Assembly: GCF_900110105.1 (NCBI RefSeq) | Contig: NZ_FOCL01000009.1 | Span: forward strand, 62,001-126,000 | Direction of reading: 5' to 3' | DNA from: Mucilaginibacter gossypiicola | GTDB lineage: Bacteria > Bacteroidota > Bacteroidia > Sphingobacteriales > Sphingobacteriaceae | Length of the DNA: 64,000 nucleotides | In this document: one piece after another, positions 27,652 through 35,876 of the stretch | Layout: each line of letters opens with the position of its first letter | How positions within the stretch are numbered: position 1 is the first letter of the stretch | Notes under the pieces: generated by a model | Told to the model about the DNA's origin: nothing | The model's database searches: none | Seen by the model: only the letters and a program-made list of their open reading frames with translations | Position numbers and translations under genes: made by a program

Positions 27652-28737
27652 CTATTTGTTATTGAGCCAAAGATTTACCGGTTTATCAATCTTTGCCGAA
27701 AACGGCAGCTCAATTTTTTTGCCTGCACCCGCCGACGCGTAAGCCGCGTAAATAAGTTCGAGCACGGCCCTGCCGTCTTCACCTGTTACCAGCGGAGTTT
27801 TGTTGTTTTGTACACAATCAATAAAATGCTTCAACTCATGCGGATACCCCTGGTTAAAGGCCTCTTCAAAAATGGTGAAACTCCATCCCTGCGTGGTGTC
27901 TGATTTTTCCATGGCGTAGCCATAACCATCACGACTGTATGTTACCGCAGCATTGCCCATAAACAGATCGGCATAAATAACGCCGCCAAGACCATGAATC
28001 TCGCAGCGATCATCCATACCGCCATGTTTAGCCCAGCTGTTTTCAGCTACAGCAGTCACACCGTTTTCAAACTCAACAATTATGACCGAATTATCCTCGC
28101 CTTTTGTACGGCCTTTATGAAGCACGGTACTCATACTGGCATAAACGCTTTTAGGTTTGGCATTGTCCAGCATCCACCTAAACCAGCCTAATGCATGACA
28201 GCCCATATCCATGATCACACCGCCGCCCGAAAAATTGATATCATAAAACCAATCCGAATGCGGGCCAGAATGTTTTTCGCCCTGTTTCAACATATAAATA
28301 TCGCCGATAGCGCCTTCTTTTACCAGGTGCCTTGCCCGCTCATATTTTGGCGCAAAACAAAGCTCTTCGGCGTACATCAATTTTACGTTATTGGCCTTAC
28401 AAACGGCAATCATTTCATCGGCTTCTTCAAGGGTAACGGCAAGCGGTTTTTCGATGATAACATGTTTGCCTGCTTTAGCTGCCTTGATGGTAGCTTCGGC
28501 GTGCAGGTAATTGGGCAGGCAGATATCTACCACTTCACAACCTGATTCGGCAAGCAGTTTGTCAATATCATCAAACCATTGGGCTATGTGATATTTTTCG
28601 GCAAAGGCTTTGGCTTTTTCGGGGTTACGGGCGTAACAGGCCACAACATCGGCTTCGGGGATAAAGCGATGGTACGATTCCATGTGGATATCGGTAATAA
28701 AACCGGCACCCAGTATGGCTACTTTAGTTTTGTTCAT
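27652..28737 (-). CDS. Gfo/Idh/MocA-family NAD(P)-dependent oxidoreductase
   Basis: A 361-aa cytoplasmic dehydrogenase: Rossmann fold with ILGAGFITDIHM at about 9-20, the IEKPLAVTLEEAD motif near 94-106 (Lys in EKP is catalytic in the family) and a C-terminal alpha/beta domain with GGVIMDMGCHALGWFRW near 172-188. No Tat or Sec signal. It is the first gene of the leftward nagB-like unit and lies in the same neighbourhood as the GMC and DUF1080 genes. Members act on inositols, sugar acids or 3-keto sugars; the substrate is not decidable here. Confidence 0.87.
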   Translation of the reverse strand: MNKTKVAILGAGFITDIHMESYHRFIPEADVVACYARNPEKAKAFAEKYHIAQWFDDIDKLLAESGCEVVDICLPNYLHAEATIKAAKAGKHVIIEKPLAVTLEEADEMIAVCKANNVKLMYAEELCFAPKYERARHLVKEGAIGDIYMLKQGEKHSGPHSDWFYDINFSGGGVIMDMGCHALGWFRWMLDNAKPKSVYASMSTVLHKGRTKGEDNSVIIVEFENGVTAVAENSWAKHGGMDDRCEIHGLGGVIYADLFMGNAAVTYSRDGYGYAMEKSDTTQGWSFTIFEEAFNQGYPHELKHFIDCVQNNKTPLVTGEDGRAVLELIYAAYASAGAGKKIELPFSAKIDKPVNLWLNNK

Positions 28738-28917
28738 AAAAAGTATATATAATAACGCTGATAATTGGGACAGCGCGCAGGATTTACCTGGTTCAGAATA
28801 CTATTCAAGATTAGCGAATAATATTTAAAAATTGAAAACTTTTGGAAGATGTATGTTAGTAAGCCGCTACCAGCCAGGCAGGGTTGTTTTACATCGAAGT
28901 CATTAGCAAAATGCTTA

Positions 28918-29002
28918 TCATGCTGAGGGACGAAGCATCTTCTTCGCCCTGTACAGCGGCTCTGCCTTTTGAAGAAGATCCTTCGCTATCGCTCAGGATG
29001 AC
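28918..29002. repeat. palindromic intergenic repeat, family B copy 1
   Basis: The left arm TCATGCTGAGGGACGAAGCATC and the right arm ATCCTTCGCTATCGCTCAGGATGA are nearly complementary, with inner arms TCTTCTTC and GAAGAAGA. Together with the next repeat it makes up much of the 426-bp gap between the Gfo/Idh and 81-aa genes; the remaining bases show no gene. Confidence 0.8.
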
Positions 29003-29017
29003 AAATTAAAAATAGGT

Positions 29018-29088
29018 GTCATGCTGAGCCTGTCGAAGCATAGCGGGGTGGGCCTCTGCGCACGTCCTTCGACAGGCTCAGCATGACA
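29018..29088. repeat. palindromic intergenic repeat, family B copy 2
   Basis: GTCATGCTGAGCCTGTCGAAG is exactly complementary to the right arm CTTCGACAGGCTCAGCATGAC; a GC-rich loop lies between. It sits 15 bp after copy 1, so the two form a pair of adjacent hairpins. Confidence 0.85.
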
Positions 29089-29163
29089 GGCCCTCCACAC
29101 CTAATGTCATCTTACCTTCACAGAACCTGATTTTTCTCACTCAAGATGACAAAGACTTATAGC

Positions 29164-29409
29164 CTACCCCTCCATGATGTGTTTTTTAATAAACTCAATT
29201 GTTGATTCGGGCAGGGCATTGCCGCTGGCCTGGGTAAGACTGCCATCGGGCTGCAATTCCAGCTCGGCGTTGATGTTGTTATCGATAAAAACATGCAGCT
29301 TATTTTGTTCTTTTTCAACACGGCAAGTAAGCTCACGCTCTGAGTAATTAATCAGGAATTCGTATTTCCCATCTTTTGCGGCCGGAGTGGTGTCTTTTTG
29401 ATCGATCAT
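29164..29409 (-). CDS. small conserved hypothetical protein (81 aa)
   Basis: Starts MIDQKDTTPAAKDGKYEF and is predicted to be a small beta-rich domain ending in a helix (STIEFIKKHIMEG). No motif is recognised and there is no signal peptide. The good start, compact hydrophobic pattern and lack of any better frame support it as a gene. Its terminator lies on the other side of a B-type repeat pair, so it is probably monocistronic. Confidence 0.6.
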   Translation of the reverse strand: MIDQKDTTPAAKDGKYEFLINYSERELTCRVEKEQNKLHVFIDNNINAELELQPDGSLTQASGNALPESTIEFIKKHIMEG

Positions 29410-29506
29410 GGCGGTAGTGTTTATTGAGATAACACGCCATGATAAATGATGTTTCCTTTATCGACAAATAAAACAGCTGTTTAAACACGTTTTAAAAAGA
29501 GGCAGA

Positions 29507-29541
29507 AAAAAAAGAGATAGCCCGCCGGCTGTCTCTTTTTT
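29507..29541. terminator. hairpin with A- and T-tracts upstream of the 81-aa gene
   Basis: AGAGATAGCC pairs with GGCTGTCTCT around a CGCC loop, flanked by A-runs on the left and a T-run on the right, so it is a plausible terminator in either direction. It sits in the 273-bp gap between the OstA-like gene end and the 81-aa gene and could stop the leftward OstA-like transcript. Nothing else is seen in that gap. Confidence 0.65.
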
Positions 29542-29682
29542 AAATTTAAGTTGACTGACCTCATTATTTATCATAAAGAACTAATTGGTTAGATCGATAA
29601 TAACAATTAGTCAAATATAAGCACTATAGAATTAGTAGACTAATTTTTTTGATAAAAAATGTTACTTTTTTTTCATTTTGGG

Positions 29683-32250
29683 TCAGTTTTTCTTAACAGA
29701 TGGCGTTTTGTTAACAATACTGTCCTTTTTCTGCCCATTTCCGGGTAGTTTTGGCGCAAAATTTCTGTTTATCGTATCCTTTTTAAATTTTATCGCATTA
29801 TTCTTTCCCGTATCAACTTTTAGGGTACTATCCTGCATGTTTTTTATTCCGGGGCCCTTCAGACTATCCGTTTTGAGGCTCACCCCCGGCTTAGCACTTC
29901 CGGGTTTAGCAGGAGCATTTTTTGCCGGAGATTTAGTCGCCGGTACTTTCCTACTGCGCTTTTTAATGATGTCTTCTTTTGATGCGGGGCGCTCTTTAGG
30001 TTTCCACAAAAAGCCTTTTAATATCTTATCATCTTCTTTAACCTTTTCAATAGGGATATACCGGTTTTCGGGCTTGGTTAAAAAGTAGATATCCGTAGCC
30101 TGGTTCTTTTTAAAAACGGTACGGATCCTGCTGCTCAACGATCGCTGCATGCCCGAAACTTTACCACTGTCGCGCTGAAAATAAATTGTTTCGGCATTAC
30201 CAAACGTATACATCTGGTCAAGCTTATCATCCTTAAAATATCCCCGCATTTTTTTACCCGATACCTGGTTAAAATGCGTTGAATCATCTTTTTCAATATT
30301 CACGATAAATGCCGACGGAAACAGTTCGATATTATCCAGCTTTTTATGTCGCATTTGCATGTATACGGTATCGCCGCTCAACTGCGAACCCTGTGTCCAG
30401 ATAATAGGGTTCACATACATACGCATGGTTGAATCGCTGTTACTATAAAATACCGAATCGGATTTAGCCTGCAGATCTGATTTAAAGATCTTAACATGGT
30501 GATGGCCGATAAGCATCCGCACGCGTGCCGTATCCTTCAAATTAACCGGGTATTGTTTAAAAACCGGGTCGCGCTGCATCTGTTCACGGGCTATGCTATC
30601 CTGCTTCGCTTTTTTAATGGCCGCAAGCGCATCCTTTTTGCGCTGCAATGAATCATTTACAGGCTTAGGCTTTCCAAAAAAGTCGCGGTGAAAGTAGCTG
30701 GTATCTTTAGGTACCTTAATATAGTAAGCAGTGAGGAACTTCGACGATTTTTTATCGGCTGCCACTTTTCGCTGCTTTAGTGTGGTATCACGCAAAGTAC
30801 GTTGACGCTCCTGGTAAATTTTCTGGTTTTTATAGGTCATGATCTGCGTTTCAATGGTATCGGCAGTCATGTATATCGAATCGCGTTTGATGTGGCCGGT
30901 ATCTTTCACCGCAGCTTTTACAGGTATAAGTTTTCCTGTTACTTTAGCAACGCCCGGCTTAATAGCATCAGCCACTCCGGCCAGGCTGCCAATGTTTTTT
31001 ATGCCAACTTTATCTTTGTTATTTTTTAATGCCGGAGCTGCGGCTTTCAGCGCAGAATCAATCAGCTTTTCATTCCCTTTTTTAGCCTGCGTTGCTGCTT
31101 TTATCAATGCATCGGCATTGGCATCTTTATTATTTTGTAAAGCGCCCTGCACCAACTTAGTTGCCATATCAACATTGGCACTATCTTTTTTACCTATAGC
31201 AAAAGGCTGCTTAATAGGCATGGTATTGGCCGGGGCCTTGTGGCTGCTGTCGGGCTTTATGGCGCCGGCAATTTTGGTAAGATCGGTTATATTTTTAGCA
31301 GATGCTTTGGCATTCTTATTTGCAACAGGTAATTGCTTAACTGTGGTATCGGTTTTACTGGTATCCTTTTGCTCGGAGATCAATACCACGTAAGCATTTT
31401 CGGTAACAACGGTTTTTTCCTCGGCCCTGAAATAAGTACCCAGGTCCCCTTTTATAGTTACTTTTTGTTCCCTGTCTTCAAAGGTGATATTCTTTACTGC
31501 GCGGCCGTAACCTTTCAGCTTATCGTAAAAAAGACTGTCGCCTTTTAACGATTTGGTGCCTTGCCTGTATGAGTTTTTCTTACCAAAATACGCCTGTTCG
31601 GTAACAGTGTTATATAAACCGTTCTCGGTATACAGGGTATCCTTGTCTTTAGTACCGTAAATATTGGTTGGGCCGAAAAAATAGGCAATACGTGTGCCCG
31701 TGTTATACTTAAGGGTATCGTTTTTTATCAATGCATCGGGCGTAGTAAGTACCACATCGTACCTGAAATATGAATCGCGGCTGAAAGCAAAATAGTAACC
31801 GTTTTTACTGGTAAGCACGTTATCCTTGTTCACCAGCTTTCCACCACCGGTATAGGTACCTATGCGGCTGGCTGTATTATAGGTAAGATAGTTGGTAGTA
31901 AGCGTAGCATCACGATCAACCATTTTAACATTATCGGTAAGGATGGCCGTTTTGGTATTACCGTTGTAATTAAGCTTATCCGAAAATATATTCAGCGTAT
32001 CGCCCTGGTTTATGTTTACGTTACCAAAAGCATCAAAAGCATTTTCGTTTGGATAAAAGTAAGCACTATCTGAGCGAAGGAGCGAGTAATCCTGCTTAAA
32101 CACACCTTTATACACCTTGATCAGCTGCCTGCCGTTAACCTTTGTGCCGGTGCTTCGTTCAGATTGTATCAGGTTTACAATTGATTTTTTTTGAGCCATA
32201 GCTGCAGTTGCTATCGCCAAAAACAAAAAGCATAAAACGTATTTCCTCAC
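29683..32250 (-). CDS. OstA-like protein (LptA-type outer-membrane biogenesis domain)
   Basis: An 855-aa exported protein with a signal peptide ending near AAMAQ (residue 19). The N-terminal third (about 25-290) consists of repeating short beta strands with patterns such as FDAFGNVNINQGDTLNIFSD and YLTYNTASR, the OstA/LptA fold that carries lipopolysaccharide across the periplasm. The centre (about 295-470) is low-complexity, Lys/Ala/Asp-rich; a second OstA-like region (about 530-720) follows, and the C-terminus is again Lys/Pro-rich. It is much longer than proteobacterial LptA. It is divergent from tilS with only 51 bp between them. Confidence 0.8.
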   Translation of the reverse strand: MRKYVLCFLFLAIATAAMAQKKSIVNLIQSERSTGTKVNGRQLIKVYKGVFKQDYSLLRSDSAYFYPNENAFDAFGNVNINQGDTLNIFSDKLNYNGNTKTAILTDNVKMVDRDATLTTNYLTYNTASRIGTYTGGGKLVNKDNVLTSKNGYYFAFSRDSYFRYDVVLTTPDALIKNDTLKYNTGTRIAYFFGPTNIYGTKDKDTLYTENGLYNTVTEQAYFGKKNSYRQGTKSLKGDSLFYDKLKGYGRAVKNITFEDREQKVTIKGDLGTYFRAEEKTVVTENAYVVLISEQKDTSKTDTTVKQLPVANKNAKASAKNITDLTKIAGAIKPDSSHKAPANTMPIKQPFAIGKKDSANVDMATKLVQGALQNNKDANADALIKAATQAKKGNEKLIDSALKAAAPALKNNKDKVGIKNIGSLAGVADAIKPGVAKVTGKLIPVKAAVKDTGHIKRDSIYMTADTIETQIMTYKNQKIYQERQRTLRDTTLKQRKVAADKKSSKFLTAYYIKVPKDTSYFHRDFFGKPKPVNDSLQRKKDALAAIKKAKQDSIAREQMQRDPVFKQYPVNLKDTARVRMLIGHHHVKIFKSDLQAKSDSVFYSNSDSTMRMYVNPIIWTQGSQLSGDTVYMQMRHKKLDNIELFPSAFIVNIEKDDSTHFNQVSGKKMRGYFKDDKLDQMYTFGNAETIYFQRDSGKVSGMQRSLSSRIRTVFKKNQATDIYFLTKPENRYIPIEKVKEDDKILKGFLWKPKERPASKEDIIKKRSRKVPATKSPAKNAPAKPGSAKPGVSLKTDSLKGPGIKNMQDSTLKVDTGKNNAIKFKKDTINRNFAPKLPGNGQKKDSIVNKTPSVKKN

Positions 32251-32268
32251 AATGGCAAAATTAGTTTT

Positions 32269-32297
32269 TTGTTGGGGTTATTAAATTAATAATTTTG
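32269..32297 (+). promoter_or_regulatory. promoter of tilS placed against its start codon
   Basis: TTG at 32269-32271, an 18-bp spacer and TAATTTTG at 32290-32297 match the Bacteroidota promoter consensus. The box ends four bases before the ATG at 32302, so transcription should start at or next to the start codon and the mRNA is probably leaderless or nearly so. Confidence 0.6.
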
Positions 32298-32301
32298 ATG
32301 A

Positions 32302-33639
32302 ATGCTGCCAGTTAATCAGTTTGTTAATTTTATTGAGCAAAACAGCTTATTTACACCCACTACCAAAATATTGGCGGCTGTAAGCGGCGGCATCGATTCT
32401 GTTTTAATGGTGCACCTGCTTAATACTGCAGGCTATGATTTTGGCATTGCCCATTGTAACTTTCAACTGCGCGGTGATGAAGCCCTGCGCGACCAGGCCT
32501 TTTGCCATGATCTGGCAACAACCCTCAATGTACCTTTTCATACTGTTAACTTTGATACAGAGCAATACGCTGCAGACAACAAGATATCCATACAAATGGC
32601 AGCCCGCGATTTGCGTTATCAGTGGTTTGACACTATAAGTCAGCAATCAGGTTATGAGGTTGTTGCGCTTGCTCACCACCAAAACGATACTATCGAAACA
32701 ATATTGTTAAACCTTACACGCGGTACCGGAATTGCCGGCTTGCACGGCATTTTACCAAAAAACGGTAAGCTGGCGCGCCCGCTATTGTTTTTGACACGGG
32801 ATGAGATACAGACCGTTGTTACTGCCGAAGGTTTAAATTTTGTAGAGGACAGCTCCAATGCTTCAGCCAAATATGCCCGCAATAAGATCAGGCTGGAGGT
32901 TGTACCAAAGCTGAAGGAATTGAACCCAGCGCTCGAAAAAACTTTTGAAAACAGCCTGCTCCATTTCCGCGACCTGGAACTATTGCTTGAATTTAAGCTT
33001 GATGAAATAAGACAGACGCTGCCGCAGATACGTGATGATGCTATCTATTTTCCAATTAACGAAGTAAAAAAACTTAGCCCCAAAAGGCTGCTTCTTTTTG
33101 GATTGCTGGATGAGTACGGTTTTAACGAAGCTACCATTGATGACCTCATTGCATCGCTCGATAAACACTCCGGCCGGATATTTGAATCAGGAACACATAC
33201 GCTATTCCTCGATCGCGATAGTATTATCCTTAAACCCAAAGCTGCTACACCTCCTGCCGAAGTTATTATCAACGCTACAGACCACGAGGCAAATTTTGGC
33301 GTTTATAAGCTTAACCTGTTACATGATGATAGTCCGCTGATTATAAAGAATAATCCCTTTGCGGTATCCATTGATGCTGATAAGCTGGTTTATCCGCTAA
33401 AAATGCGTACATGGTATGAGGGCGATTCTTTTTTCCCTCTGGGAATGAAGGGCAAAAAGAAACTGAGCGACTTTTTCATTAACCAGAAAGTGCCGCTGCA
33501 CCAAAAGGAGGAAATCCCTATCCTTGTAAATGGCAACGGTGAAATTATGTGGATTGGCGGCTATCGCTCCGACGAAAGGTATAAAGTAAGTGATAACACT
33601 AAAAAAGTTACTATCTTCGAACTGTTTAAACTAACATGA
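32302..33639 (+). CDS. tilS: tRNA(Ile)-lysidine synthase
   Basis: TilS adds lysine to C34 of tRNA-Ile(CAU), changing its identity from Met to Ile. The PP-loop SGGIDS is at residues 28-33; HCNFQLRGDE and ALAHHQND follow as in the family. The 445-aa length includes the N-terminal ATPase domain (about 1-215), a middle substrate-binding region and the C-terminal TilS-C domain (MRTWYEGDSFFPLGMKGKKK). Its stop overlaps the next gene by 4 bp (ATGA), a translational coupling. Confidence 0.93.
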   Translation: MLPVNQFVNFIEQNSLFTPTTKILAAVSGGIDSVLMVHLLNTAGYDFGIAHCNFQLRGDEALRDQAFCHDLATTLNVPFHTVNFDTEQYAADNKISIQMAARDLRYQWFDTISQQSGYEVVALAHHQNDTIETILLNLTRGTGIAGLHGILPKNGKLARPLLFLTRDEIQTVVTAEGLNFVEDSSNASAKYARNKIRLEVVPKLKELNPALEKTFENSLLHFRDLELLLEFKLDEIRQTLPQIRDDAIYFPINEVKKLSPKRLLLFGLLDEYGFNEATIDDLIASLDKHSGRIFESGTHTLFLDRDSIILKPKAATPPAEVIINATDHEANFGVYKLNLLHDDSPLIIKNNPFAVSIDADKLVYPLKMRTWYEGDSFFPLGMKGKKKLSDFFINQKVPLHQKEEIPILVNGNGEIMWIGGYRSDERYKVSDNTKKVTIFELFKLT

Positions 33640-34118
33640 GCGATAAATCCGTTTTTACCGAAAAACAATACCTTGGCCGGGAATTTATACCGCTAACCAT
33701 ACGCCTGGTTTTAGCCATGTTTTGTTTTGCAGCCTACTTTTTTACCGACGAACGCGAACGCAACGGCGATTTGCTGGTTGTAGTAGGCTTTTCCATCATC
33801 ATTATTTCTATCATTCTGGGCTTCCTACTGCATTTCCGCACCCGCGTAGAAAACAAAAGTGTTATGCTTGATGGATTATGGACAACCAAACTGGTAAAAA
33901 TAGATTTGAACAGCATTGTTAAGGTTGAAAAAGGCACTTACAGCCGTTACATGTTCAATAACCCGGTTTATAACCTGCACACCAAAGGCACTATTCGCTT
34001 TTTCACATCGGGCAACGAAGCCATTCATCTTACCGATCGCGATGGCCTGCTTTATATCATCGGTTCCAAACACCCTAATGAGTTTTTAAGGGCGATAAGG
34101 GAAGAGATGAGAAAGTAA
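33636..34118 (+). CDS. hypothetical membrane protein with PH-like C-domain (160 aa)
   Basis: Two closely spaced transmembrane helices (about 18-37 and 44-66) are followed by a soluble beta-rich domain (about 70-155) with the layout of YdbT/PH-like domains. I cannot assign a function. Its ATG overlaps the tilS stop, so it is co-expressed with tilS. Confidence 0.72.
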   Translation: MSDKSVFTEKQYLGREFIPLTIRLVLAMFCFAAYFFTDERERNGDLLVVVGFSIIIISIILGFLLHFRTRVENKSVMLDGLWTTKLVKIDLNSIVKVEKGTYSRYMFNNPVYNLHTKGTIRFFTSGNEAIHLTDRDGLLYIIGSKHPNEFLRAIREEMRK

Positions 34119-34179
34119 TCCGCGTTAGTCGCAAGGCCACGGCCACAGGGGAGTAAAGAAAAAACGCCAATTCTTCTAT

Positions 34180-34204
34180 GTAGAGACGCATAATTGCGTC
34201 TCCC
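34180..34204. repeat. RAYT-associated REP palindrome, left copy (family C copy 1)
   Basis: GTAGAGACGCATAATTGCGTCTC is an imperfect palindrome located 28 bp before the RAYT gene. The inverted form appears 31 bp after the same gene, so the pair brackets it. The same word recurs at 49.8 kb, and a variant at 53.25 and 53.33 kb. Confidence 0.85.
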
Positions 34205-34231
34205 GTAGGACAAGCAAAAATTATATCTTGG

Positions 34232-34783
34232 ATGATGCGCATGGATGATAAATATCAAGGTAAATACCGCACATTGTCGCCTCGCTTAACGGGATGGGAT
34301 TACGGATCACATGCTTTATATTTTGTAACTATTTGTACGCTCAACCGAGTCCCATATTTTGGTGATATCTTGTCGCGGGAAGACAACGGAGAAGGATTTT
34401 TACAAACCTCAATTATAGGTGATGCCGCTCATGTTAATTGGTTAAAAATCCCCGAGTTTAACCCATATGTTGAACTTGATGAATTTTTAATAATGCCTGA
34501 CCATTTACATGGAATACTGTTTTTCAACAAACCTCATAAATCTACCTGGGAGGTAAATAAATTTGGAGTTCAAAAAGATAACCTGGCTTCTGTACTTCGC
34601 GGTTATAAATCATCAGTAAAAAAATTTGCGAATGATAACAACATCGATTTTGCATGGCAGCCTCGCTATTATGACCGGGTAATTAGAAATGACCGTGAAC
34701 ACATTAATATAAAACAATATATCTATGATAATCCAAATAATTGGGTTAATGGTAAAGAAGATTTCGACAATTTATATATCTGA
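34232..34783 (+). CDS. REP-associated tyrosine transposase (RAYT, IS200-like HUH enzyme)
   Basis: A 183-aa single-strand DNA transposase of the TnpA-REP group. The HUH motif is H91-L-H93 within MPDHLHG and the catalytic Tyr is in QYIYDNPNNW (Tyr163 or Tyr165). The DRVIRNDREH block near 151-160 and the RLTGWDYG start are family features. The gene is intact with no frameshift. It is flanked in inverted orientation by the GAGACGCA palindromes that such enzymes recognise, making a complete REP/RAYT unit. RAYTs are not known to self-mobilise like insertion sequences; they are thought to copy or move their REPs. Confidence 0.88.
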   Translation: MMRMDDKYQGKYRTLSPRLTGWDYGSHALYFVTICTLNRVPYFGDILSREDNGEGFLQTSIIGDAAHVNWLKIPEFNPYVELDEFLIMPDHLHGILFFNKPHKSTWEVNKFGVQKDNLASVLRGYKSSVKKFANDNNIDFAWQPRYYDRVIRNDREHINIKQYIYDNPNNWVNGKEDFDNLYI

Positions 34784-34813
34784 TTAAGGTTTATATGGAG
34801 GCTCTGTATACTC

Positions 34814-34837
34814 GGAGACGCAATTATGCGTCTCTAC
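34814..34837. repeat. RAYT-associated REP palindrome, right copy (family C copy 2)
   Basis: GGAGACGCAATTATGCGTCTCTAC is the inverted counterpart of the left copy at 34180-34204. It lies between the RAYT stop and the LysR gene stop. Confidence 0.85.
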
Positions 34838-34851
34838 ACAGAAGAAGGCCT

Positions 34852-35733
34852 CTATTCACTCTCCATCACCTTCATCAACTCCTCAATAAATAAAATAGCT
34901 GCCCGTTTACGGTAAACACCTTTTTGCCAGAGGATGTATGATTGCCGTTTGATATCTTTTGATTCGATGGGAATGGCGGTTACTTTATTCCAGCCTATGA
35001 TGGCTTTTTCGTTCAGGATAGTTGCCCAATGACCATTCTCAACCAGGGCCAGTAATGAATGCACATCATTAAGCTCAATTTTAATATTGGGTACTATCTT
35101 TTTGCGGTTGAACAGATCATTAATAAAATCGCGCGAACTGAAACCTTTTCCCGGCAGGATGAGGTCAAGCTTAGCCAATTCTTCAAGACTTACTTTTTTG
35201 AGCTGGGCCAGCGGATTATTTTTTGAAACCACCATGACCACGCTCGAGCTAAACAATTCCTGCATTTCCAGGTCTTCATCATCGCTTTCGTTATGGAAGG
35301 CGAGGATCATATCCAGCTCGGCCAGCCGTAGTTTTTTTTCCAGTTCCTCGGGGCTGCCATAAGTGATAAAAATCTTGATACCGGGATATTTGGTACTGAA
35401 CGGTGCCAATGCTGGTAGCAACAAAGAAGTAAAAGCATATGAAACACCGAGGTTTAACTCACCGATGGTGGCATTCTGCAACTCGCTGATGGCTTGCCTG
35501 CTTCGCTGCACATCGTTAAGAATTTTGCGGGCATGGGTTAAAAATATATGCCCGGCTTCGGTGATACGTACATGTTTGCCTATCCTGTCGAACAGCAGCA
35601 TGCCCAGCTCCTCTTCAAGTTGCTTGATTTGCTGTGATAACGTGCTTTGTGTTATAAACACAGCTGCCGCTGCCTCAGTGAAGTTCATGGTTTCGGCAGC
35701 CTTAACAAAGTATTGCAGTTGACGCAATTCCAT
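34852..35733 (-). CDS. LysR-family transcriptional regulator
   Basis: About 293 aa from ATG 35733 (an ATG two codons earlier is also possible; MELRQLQYF is the canonical LysR opening). The N-terminal winged helix-turn-helix (about 1-60) has MNFTEAAAAVFITQSTLSQQ; the C-terminal effector-binding domain (about 90-290) is periplasmic-binding-protein-like. It is divergently placed with the MFS transporter gene, so it most likely regulates that transporter from the shared 143-bp region. The inducer is unknown. Confidence 0.9.
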   Translation of the reverse strand: MELRQLQYFVKAAETMNFTEAAAAVFITQSTLSQQIKQLEEELGMLLFDRIGKHVRITEAGHIFLTHARKILNDVQRSRQAISELQNATIGELNLGVSYAFTSLLLPALAPFSTKYPGIKIFITYGSPEELEKKLRLAELDMILAFHNESDDEDLEMQELFSSSVVMVVSKNNPLAQLKKVSLEELAKLDLILPGKGFSSRDFINDLFNRKKIVPNIKIELNDVHSLLALVENGHWATILNEKAIIGWNKVTAIPIESKDIKRQSYILWQKGVYRKRAAILFIEELMKVMESE

Positions 35734-35876
35734 AATCAATCGTTTTTCCCTATCAATCCTATTAAAATAATCTATTTTACAAATGTATTGATATGGGCGA
35801 TATTTGCAGCATAAAACAATTCAATAGTCTTGCATTAAGTACTCCCCTGAATTTGCTTTTGTTATGAATTGAACAA

